Assembly (NCBI GenBank): GCA_003644105.1
Contig: QNBK01000003.1
Location: 1-42,435, forward strand
DNA from: Spirochaetota bacterium
Lineage (GTDB): Bacteria; Spirochaetota; Spirochaetia; DSM-2461
Direction of reading: 5' to 3'
Length of the DNA stretch: 42,435 bases
The translations under genes and the position numbers were made by a program. The notes under the pieces were generated by a model. It worked only from the letters and a program-made list of their open reading frames with translations. It was not told where the DNA came from and did no database searches. Of the stretch, positions 35,725 through 42,435 are shown one piece after another (position 1 is the stretch's first letter; every line of letters starts with the position of its first letter).

Positions 35725-37734
35725 TCAGTCCGAATGCCTGACTCTCACTATAAACTGTTTTTCTTCATCTGATTCAACAACTGCAGTAACGGTATCTCCC
35801 GATTTAAGAGAAAAACTTTTTAAACCACTCTTTCCCAGTCCCGGAGTAAGAAGATAATCCCCGGGGAGAAGTGAAAGAACTCTGAAAGATCCTGATTCTA
35901 AACGACCTATCCTGTCAGTCCCCGGGGCCTCTTTCATGTCATAATAAATCCCGGAACCATTCAATCGGGGCATTATCAACCTGCCTGAATCATTCCTGAT
36001 GATTAATTCACCCGGCTGCGGCCACAGGGAAGCATGGAGGTTCAGGTTACGCCTCCAGGGGCTTACCTCAATATCAAAGCTTGAGGGTAAATACCCTGAT
36101 GCCTCAAATAGAAAGCTGTAAGTTCCCCCTGAAATAAGCTCTCCTTCGGGAGTATCAACACGTTTCCAGCTCATTTCAACCTGTCCGTCAATGGATCTGT
36201 TATCGGCCGCATCAACAGCAGTCCAGGATAGTTCCAGGGGAAAGGCCGGTGGATCTTCAAGCGTTTCTTCCAGAACCATCATCCCATTTCCGGATTTTTC
36301 AAGTGCTGAAAAGGATAGAAGACGAAAGGAATACCAGGAAACTCGGTCGCCCAGACTCCATCTGATTCTATAAGCACCTTCGGGCAGTGTGATTCTCCGG
36401 CTGCTCAGAAAAGAATTATTCGCGGAAATACGAAGAGATGGACTGACGATTTTAGAAAGAGAATCCTCTCCCTCCCCATAAATATCTGCCGAGGCTGCAG
36501 TCAGCCAATGCTCCGGTGCCTCTACCGGGTATACGAGCTTCAGCTTGAAAACGCCGTAACTGTTTCGACGAAAGACCGCACTCCAGACTCCGGGAATAAC
36601 GGAAGAAACCAATAAAACTGCAAGAAAAGCAATAAGGATAGCGGCCATGCCGGTTGGTATCCTGAAAGTTTTCACCTTTTTCGCTTTTTTTTGTTCAGCA
36701 GTACCTTTTTTTGAAACCACCTCTTTCCGAAACCTCGGAGAAGATGAAAATGAGGATTTAAATAACGACTGAAGCGAGGATAAACCGCCGGAACCATATT
36801 CATCAGGCCGGTTTTTATCAGGAATGATTTCAGCCTTCGGTGTCGGTTCACTTACACCTTCCATGGAAAGAAGTAATTTATTCAGCCTTATTTGAAGTGA
36901 TTCCGGGGGGTTATCCCGATGACCGGATGCCCCGATCAATCGAAGTGCTGCCTTTCCATCTTTCAGACGTGTCTCACTCTTCATCCTGAGGGTTTTCCGC
37001 AGCAGGCGGTGTTCACGCCGGGGAAGTTTTGGAGGAAGCCTGTAGGACATGGTTTTAACTGCAGCCGGCAAAGCCTCACGTACCGCCGCAGGACTCGGCC
37101 CGGTAACAAATTTCCTCCCGGTAAGCATTTCAAAAAGACAAACTCCGAAAGACCACATGTCCGAGCGCTCATCCGCTCCACGGGCATCCTCCAGCTGTTC
37201 AGGAGCCATGAATGTAGGAGTTCCCAGAGCCGTTCCCTCAGAGGTGATATCATCATCCCCGCCGGGAGTGAAAGCGATACCGAAATCACCCAGCTTCACA
37301 CCACCGTCCCTCCCGAGAAGGACATTGGAGGGCTTCAAGTCCCGATGAACAATTCCCCGGGAGTGGATGTGGGCCAGGGCCTTTGCAATACGCCCGGCAA
37401 GCCAACGGGCTTCGACCTCAGGGAGTGCCCCTTCTCTGGCCATAAGCTCAGAAAGAGGCCGGCCGTCAACAAACTCCATAACCAGGTAGTGACTGCCTCC
37501 CTCTTTAAAATGATCGTACACCCCGACAACATTTTCATGCCGCAGTTTCATCATCAGGGTAGCTTCCCGACGAAAGCGTTCCCTATGGGCAGAGTCCCCC
37601 TTGAGGGTGAGCTTTTTCAGAACAACCGTTGTACCCAGAGAGGGATGCTCCGCAAGGTAGAGAATGCTCATACCGCCCTTTCCCAGGCGGCCGGTAATTT
37701 TATACTTTCCAATAGATACTGGCAGTTTCGGCAT
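35725..37734 (-). CDS. transmembrane Ser/Thr protein kinase with beta-rich extracytoplasmic C-terminus
   Basis: IGKYKITGRLGKGGMSILYLAEH, VVLKKL, HRDLKPSNVLL, LGDFGIAF, GTPTFMAPEQ, DMWSFGVCLFEMLTG; TM MAAILIAFLAVLLVSSVI; PEGA-like C-terminal repeats. Confidence 0.92.
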   Translation of the reverse strand: MPKLPVSIGKYKITGRLGKGGMSILYLAEHPSLGTTVVLKKLTLKGDSAHRERFRREATLMMKLRHENVVGVYDHFKEGGSHYLVMEFVDGRPLSELMAREGALPEVEARWLAGRIAKALAHIHSRGIVHRDLKPSNVLLGRDGGVKLGDFGIAFTPGGDDDITSEGTALGTPTFMAPEQLEDARGADERSDMWSFGVCLFEMLTGRKFVTGPSPAAVREALPAAVKTMSYRLPPKLPRREHRLLRKTLRMKSETRLKDGKAALRLIGASGHRDNPPESLQIRLNKLLLSMEGVSEPTPKAEIIPDKNRPDEYGSGGLSSLQSLFKSSFSSSPRFRKEVVSKKGTAEQKKAKKVKTFRIPTGMAAILIAFLAVLLVSSVIPGVWSAVFRRNSYGVFKLKLVYPVEAPEHWLTAASADIYGEGEDSLSKIVSPSLRISANNSFLSSRRITLPEGAYRIRWSLGDRVSWYSFRLLSFSALEKSGNGMMVLEETLEDPPAFPLELSWTAVDAADNRSIDGQVEMSWKRVDTPEGELISGGTYSFLFEASGYLPSSFDIEVSPWRRNLNLHASLWPQPGELIIRNDSGRLIMPRLNGSGIYYDMKEAPGTDRIGRLESGSFRVLSLLPGDYLLTPGLGKSGLKSFSLKSGDTVTAVVESDEEKQFIVRVRHSD

Positions 37735-37784
37735 CAGACTCAGTATACGCCGGGTGATAAGGGAAAAACTATTCCGATTTAACT

Positions 37785-37820
37785 ATAAAAAAGGGGTTGC
37801 CCCGGAAAGGAACAGCCCCG
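37785..37820 (-). terminator. Rho-independent terminator downstream of gdhA
   Basis: Minus strand GGGGCTG-N13-CAACCCC (one mismatch) followed by TTTTTT. Confidence 0.7.
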
Positions 37821-37924
37821 GGAACAAGACGGGGAAAGTACAGAAGGCGCAGTGTACCGACAGATACATGAGCACTTCGAGCATTTCACCAACGCAGTTC
37901 CCGGAGCTTAGGCGCGTATTCGCC

Positions 37925-39268
37925 CTAAACGACGCCCTGGTCGATCATTGCATCAGCCACCTTCCGGAAGCCGGCGACATTGGCACCGATAACGTAGTCA
38001 CCCTGAACACCCAGGTCGGCCGAGGCATTCACACAGTCTTCATGGATGCTGTTCATAATGCCGTGGAGTCGGGTATCAACTTCCTCACTGGTCCAGGACA
38101 GGCGCATGCTGTTCTGGCTCATTTCCAGGCCGGATACAGCTACACCGCCGGCATTAGCCGCTTTACCGGGTCCGAAAAGTACCTTGGCTCCCTGAAAAAC
38201 CGCAACAGCGTCGGGCTCAGTGGGCATATTAGCCCCTTCTGAAACACAGATACATCCGTTCTTCACCAGAGCTTCGGCTTCAGCCTTGTTGATTTCATTC
38301 TGAGTGGCACAGGGAAGGGCCACCTGGGCTTCTGTGAGCCCCCAGGGACGTTCACCTTCAAAGTAGTCGGCACCGAACTCATCGGCGTACTCCTTGATTC
38401 TGCCCCTTCGCTGATTCTTCAACTCCATTACCCAGGCCAGTTTCTCCCGGGTGATTCCATCGGTATCTATTATTGAACCGGTAGAATCGGAGAAGGAAAT
38501 TGGTGTACCACCAAGATCCAGAACCTTTTCAGCAGTAAACTGTGCCACATTCCCGGAACCGGAGATAAGAACTTTCTTACCTTCAAAGGCGTTACTGCCG
38601 GTGGCAAGCATAGCCTGGGCAAAGTATACAGCACCATAACCGGTAGCTTCAGGACGAATCAGACTTCCACCCCAGTTAAGGCCCTTTCCGGTAAGAACAC
38701 CTTCAAAAGCATTTCGAAGTTTCTTATAGCGTCCAAAAAGAAAACCAATCTCACGACCACCCACACCTATATCTCCGGCGGGTATGTCTGTATTCGGTCC
38801 GATATGACGGTGAAGTTCATCCATGAAGGACTGACAGAAACGCATCACTTCGTTATCGCTCATACCTTTGGGTTCGAAGTCGCTTCCACCTTTACCGCCG
38901 CCCAGAGGAAGGCCGGTAAGGCTGTTTTTGAACACCTGTTCAAAACCTAAAAACTTCAGGATTCCCAGAGTTACCGAATGATGAAAGCGAAGACCGCCTT
39001 TATAGGGGCCCAGAGCACTGTTGAACTCCACCCTGTATCCGCTGTTAACCTGAATATCACCCTGATCGTCAACCCAGGGTACCCGGAACAGTATGGTTCT
39101 CTCCGGTTCAATCAGACGTTCTAATATCCGATGTTTACGATAACGAGGTTCTCTTTCCATAAGAGGGCCAAGAGACTCCAGAACTTCCAATGCCGCCTGT
39201 AGGAATTCATGTTCCCAGGGATATTTCCTTGCCAATTTGTCGTACACATCTTTTACGTATCCACGCAT
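37925..39268 (-). CDS. gdhA: glutamate dehydrogenase (NADP-type, ~447 aa)
   Basis: GYRVEFNSALGPYKGGLRFHHSVTLGILKFLGFEQVFKNSLTGLPLGGGKGGSDFEPKG, PAGDIGVGGREIGFLFG, RPEATGYGAVYF. ATG at 39268, SD GGAGGTGA. Confidence 0.96.
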   Translation of the reverse strand: MRGYVKDVYDKLARKYPWEHEFLQAALEVLESLGPLMEREPRYRKHRILERLIEPERTILFRVPWVDDQGDIQVNSGYRVEFNSALGPYKGGLRFHHSVTLGILKFLGFEQVFKNSLTGLPLGGGKGGSDFEPKGMSDNEVMRFCQSFMDELHRHIGPNTDIPAGDIGVGGREIGFLFGRYKKLRNAFEGVLTGKGLNWGGSLIRPEATGYGAVYFAQAMLATGSNAFEGKKVLISGSGNVAQFTAEKVLDLGGTPISFSDSTGSIIDTDGITREKLAWVMELKNQRRGRIKEYADEFGADYFEGERPWGLTEAQVALPCATQNEINKAEAEALVKNGCICVSEGANMPTEPDAVAVFQGAKVLFGPGKAANAGGVAVSGLEMSQNSMRLSWTSEEVDTRLHGIMNSIHEDCVNASADLGVQGDYVIGANVAGFRKVADAMIDQGVV

Positions 39269-39308
39269 TTTCTTCACCTCCAGGTATCCATATATTTTCG
39301 ATGACTTC

Positions 39309-39337
39309 AAATTAGACTACCGGAACCGGGACGTCAA
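39309..39337 (-). promoter_or_regulatory. candidate sigma70-type promoter for gdhA
   Basis: Minus strand TTGACG-N17-TAATTT just upstream of gdhA. Confidence 0.5.
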
Positions 39338-39352
39338 CTTAAACTTGAAACA

Positions 39353-42301
39353 TCATTTAACAATCCATGTCAAACCATTTTTACCATCCATTACAATTTG
39401 CAGAGCCTTTTCAAATCTGGCAAGACGAACAATACCCGATCCCCGGCTGTTATTTCTCAGAAATTCCCAGTCAACAAGATCCCCGGAAGAAGAGGAAGAA
39501 ACGTGGGCATATCCCACTCCCGATGCCACCAGATTATGGAAAAAATGAGATCCCTGAGAGGGCTCAGGATCGCCGGGGCCTCGGGCGACTTCCACAATAA
39601 GTCTTGCCTGTCTTACCTGAGCCCATGAAACAGGGATACCAAGCAGGCGGTCACTGCTCCCCCACCGGCCGGGACCGATAAGTACGGTATGGCGGTGTTC
39701 TTCTGCCAGCTGGTCCATCAAAGAGGCCACTTCATCCCGTAAAGTCTCGGTGAAACCTGGGTCGTACAAATCAGGATCCACCCAGATTACATCGTAGATA
39801 TCTTCAATTACCCCATGCCCCAGGGATTTCCCGGAACGGAGAAGCAGTTTTGAATCTTCGGGACAATCAGGTACCGATGCCTGAGGGCCAACCTGGGAAA
39901 CAAGGGGCCGCACCTGAAGCAGGGAAAAAATCGCATCATCCGGGAAATCACCCTTCCAGTCCAGAGAAAACTCCAGTTCCACCGGGATGCCCATGGCGGT
40001 TTTTGCTATTTTCAGAAGCTGACCCAGTAAAGAAGCCAGCGGCAGCCATTCGTATCCGAGAATATCCCTGAAATCCACCACCCGGGGGCCGGGAGAACCA
40101 ATCCCATCTACCAATCTATGCCCCACAGAATCCCAGGTGGAAGCCATATGCCGTAGAACGCCCAGGTTTTCCGCATCCCTTATCGTCAACTGCTCCAAGG
40201 TGCTGCTCTCGCCGGAAATCAGTTCAGCCCCGGTGGATTCAGTTTTTATAGCCCAAAAATGAATCTGCCCTTCCCGCCAGCGATCCTCTTCAGTACACCA
40301 GGAAACCGTGGGATATCGGGGGCTGAAGAGAAAGCCCCGGTCTCCCCCTACAACCGAATGTCCCAGGCCAATGGCAATCCTTGCCGCTCCATCCTCCCGG
40401 TCCATAGGACCAACCGGATAGTAATTCATGGACTGAGCCGTACCTGAGAGTCTGGGAAACCAGTATCCACCATGTTCAGAACCGGTAACCTTCTGGATAA
40501 TCACCGCCATTTTTTCCTCTTCCATGCCGACACCAAGAGAATCCCTGTATGCGGCAGCCTCTTTGGAATAGGTACTGGCCCATACCAGCCTGACAGCATC
40601 GGTGAGTAGTCTCATCCGTTCCCTCTTGTCCGAAACATCAGGAATCATATAGGTGTCGTAAACACCGGCAAAAGGAATTGACTGAGAATCTTCCAGAAGA
40701 GCTGAAGAACGAACCGCCAGAGGTCCCGATTGCGACTCTGAAAAGGCCTGAAGCACATCCAGCAGACTGTCAGGGAGGTTCGTATCGAGAAAGGATCTGC
40801 GCAAAGTCAGATCATCCACCGGGCCAACAGGCGGCAAATCCCCTTCCTCCAGAAACCGATCGAACTCCCCTGTGGCTATTATCAGGGTTTGAGGTATCTC
40901 GACTCTTAATGGAGAAAAATAATCCTCCCAGGGAGATGTGTTCAGCAGGGCATTGAAAAACGCCAGTCCCCGGCCCTTACCCCCCAGAGAACCGCTGCCG
41001 TACCTGACCATCGATCCCGGGGCACCGGGGTTATCAAAACGAAAATCAAGAAGTCTTCCCCGATGCCGGCTCTCCCGCACCTCCCGAAAAGAACGAACCA
41101 GAAATTCTCTGTGAGACTCCGGAGTCGGGAAATCTCCCGATCGAAGTGGTTTGATACGCCTGGCCACCTGATACTCACCATGGGCCGCCATCCACCGGGA
41201 ATAATCATCCCGTTCTGCATGGTAGAGAATTGATTCCACAGGCAGATTTCCGATGGCCAGTTCAAAATCCCTCAATGTACGCACACGTTTCAGCTCTTTT
41301 CCATCGGGGCTGCAAAAAACAAAATCTCCGAAACCCAGTTCCTCCAGAAGAAACCGCCGAATCCCACGATGAAGATTGCCGGAAAGTTTTCCCTGAAACC
41401 TGGCCCCATGTTTCCTTGCATCCGGAGCCAGAGAATCATCCGAGGATTGGAAAAGCACCGGAACATTAACTTCAAGATCTCTCAGGCGCTCAACAAGGGA
41501 AAACCCGGCCCGTTCATCTATACCCCCTCCACGGGAGAAAGCAACATCTGAAACAATTCCGATCAGGGCCTCCCGGTATCGTTCCCCCAGTCTGACAGCT
41601 TCTTCCCAGGTTCTGGCCAGCAGTACTTTAGGCCGGGTTCTCATGCGCCAGTACTTATCGCTGTCGTTCATCTCCTCCGCGATAAGTCTCTGAGTCTGAG
41701 TCATAATTTCCCCATACAGCAGGGGCAGATACGCCGAATAAAATGGTATCGAATCCTCAACAACCATCAAAACACCCACCCGTCCATCCTCGGTATCATC
41801 AGGAGCATTTCTAAGGTCTTCGACATATTTAATCATTGCCAGAAAAAGTCTGGAGTCTCCGGTCCAGAGAAATCTGGCGTCAATATGCATATTTCCCTCG
41901 GGATGCCCCCCTTCAATCGCGGCAAGATCGCTTCTGGAAGAAAGCAGCATCAGTACTGCCAGATCTTTCTGCAGCTGTTTTGCTTTTTCAGCCAGCTCTC
42001 CGGATGAAAGCTCACCAACCCTCACTCCGATAATCATCAGATCGAAAGGCTGCTTTTTCAGCATTTCAAGTGCTTCTTCCCCGTCAGATACGGTTATCAG
42101 CCGGGGAACAGTTGTCAGATTCAGTTGATGATATTCACCGACAATCTGATCCGAAAGCTTGGCATCATGCTCAAGTATCCAGGCATCGTAATGAGGTAGA
42201 ACAAGAATCACCCGACGTATCCGCCAGCGCATCAGTTCCTGAAAAGCATCTTCACCGTATTTAAGTTTGTTAAAAGCATCTTTTAAATTATTCATTTCCA
42301 T
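39353..42301 (-). CDS. two receiver-like domains fused to a PEP/pyruvate-binding (PPDK_N, PEP-synthase-like) domain
   Basis: N-terminal ITVSDGEEALEMLKKQPFDLMIIGVRVG and VGVLMVVEDSIPFYSAYL...GIVSDVAFSRGG...VPVLFQSSDD...RFQGKLSG; then SLGGKGRGLAFFNALL, GPLAVRSSALLEDSQSIPFAGVYDTYMI, SLLQVRPLVSQ. Confidence 0.85.
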   Translation of the reverse strand: MEMNNLKDAFNKLKYGEDAFQELMRWRIRRVILVLPHYDAWILEHDAKLSDQIVGEYHQLNLTTVPRLITVSDGEEALEMLKKQPFDLMIIGVRVGELSSGELAEKAKQLQKDLAVLMLLSSRSDLAAIEGGHPEGNMHIDARFLWTGDSRLFLAMIKYVEDLRNAPDDTEDGRVGVLMVVEDSIPFYSAYLPLLYGEIMTQTQRLIAEEMNDSDKYWRMRTRPKVLLARTWEEAVRLGERYREALIGIVSDVAFSRGGGIDERAGFSLVERLRDLEVNVPVLFQSSDDSLAPDARKHGARFQGKLSGNLHRGIRRFLLEELGFGDFVFCSPDGKELKRVRTLRDFELAIGNLPVESILYHAERDDYSRWMAAHGEYQVARRIKPLRSGDFPTPESHREFLVRSFREVRESRHRGRLLDFRFDNPGAPGSMVRYGSGSLGGKGRGLAFFNALLNTSPWEDYFSPLRVEIPQTLIIATGEFDRFLEEGDLPPVGPVDDLTLRRSFLDTNLPDSLLDVLQAFSESQSGPLAVRSSALLEDSQSIPFAGVYDTYMIPDVSDKRERMRLLTDAVRLVWASTYSKEAAAYRDSLGVGMEEEKMAVIIQKVTGSEHGGYWFPRLSGTAQSMNYYPVGPMDREDGAARIAIGLGHSVVGGDRGFLFSPRYPTVSWCTEEDRWREGQIHFWAIKTESTGAELISGESSTLEQLTIRDAENLGVLRHMASTWDSVGHRLVDGIGSPGPRVVDFRDILGYEWLPLASLLGQLLKIAKTAMGIPVELEFSLDWKGDFPDDAIFSLLQVRPLVSQVGPQASVPDCPEDSKLLLRSGKSLGHGVIEDIYDVIWVDPDLYDPGFTETLRDEVASLMDQLAEEHRHTVLIGPGRWGSSDRLLGIPVSWAQVRQARLIVEVARGPGDPEPSQGSHFFHNLVASGVGYAHVSSSSSGDLVDWEFLRNNSRGSGIVRLARFEKALQIVMDGKNGLTWIVK

Positions 42302-42365
42302 AGCTGTTATCAGTATTATCCATTAGAAACCTCACCGCACAGAAATTTTATACAAAATACAAGCA

Positions 42366-42435
42366 TGGAGAATAAACACCGTACCAAGTCCCTGGAATGG
42401 ATGAATATTACAGATCACAAGTGGGTTTTGAAGAA
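42366..42435 (+). CDS. possible 5' end of a divergent CDS running off the window
   Basis: ATG at 42366 open to the edge: MENKHRTKSLEWMNITDHKWVLK; no clear SD. Confidence 0.35.

Noticed and set aside
36919-37782. 287-aa plus-strand ORF
   Set aside because: Antisense to the Ser/Thr kinase catalytic domain, which has clear motifs; composition typical of a shadow ORF.
37664-38242. 192-aa plus-strand ORF
   Set aside because: Antisense to gdhA and spans its terminator; no recognisable family.
1-42435. Defence island, prophage, CRISPR, transposon or tRNA/rRNA
   Set aside because: No direct-repeat array, integrase/transposase motif, or tRNA/rRNA-like sequence seen on either strand; the lone MTase does not make a defence island.

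Overview
The window is a 42.4-kb, gene-dense bacterial chromosomal segment. Gene content suggests a spirochaete-like organism, but that is inference. I found no rRNA, tRNA, CRISPR array, IS element or prophage. Most genes are housekeeping: mtaB, miaB, an FNR-like reductase, lipA, arcA, a DtxR regulator, an MFS transporter, apbE, a YihY/BrkB membrane protein with a C-terminal winged helix, an orphan N6-type DNA methyltransferase, aat-clpA-clpS (N-degron pathway), a TPR/NHL/VWA protein, surE, a divergent galactokinase-like GHMP kinase, rpmE-rho, pncC, two bactofilins, a response regulator, HU, rpsT, a RicT/YaaT homolog with a YaaR homolog, an M23 peptidase, tatD, dus, a fused double NDK-like protein, an rlmB-type methyltransferase, dtd, a Ser/Thr kinase, gdhA, and a large receiver/PEP-synthase-like fusion. 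I see no obvious multi-gene defence island. The most unusual items are: (i) the receiver + PPDK_N fusion that appears to lack the phosphotransfer domains; (ii) the tandem NDK-like protein whose N-terminal half has lost the catalytic His region; (iii) a galactokinase-family protein whose catalytic signature motifs are rewritten; (iv) a near-perfect 35-nt hairpin in the NDK-like gene leader whose 5' arm can also pair with the translation-start region; (v) several genes with a -10 hexamer 6-8 nt before the ATG and no Shine-Dalgarno, suggesting leaderless mRNAs; (vi) an un-tracked 56-aa zinc-ribbon ORF in a promoter-to-terminator unit with rpsT and HU; (vii) clustering of sulfur-inserting radical-SAM enzymes with a flavin reductase. 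All calls were made by eye from motifs; no searches were run.
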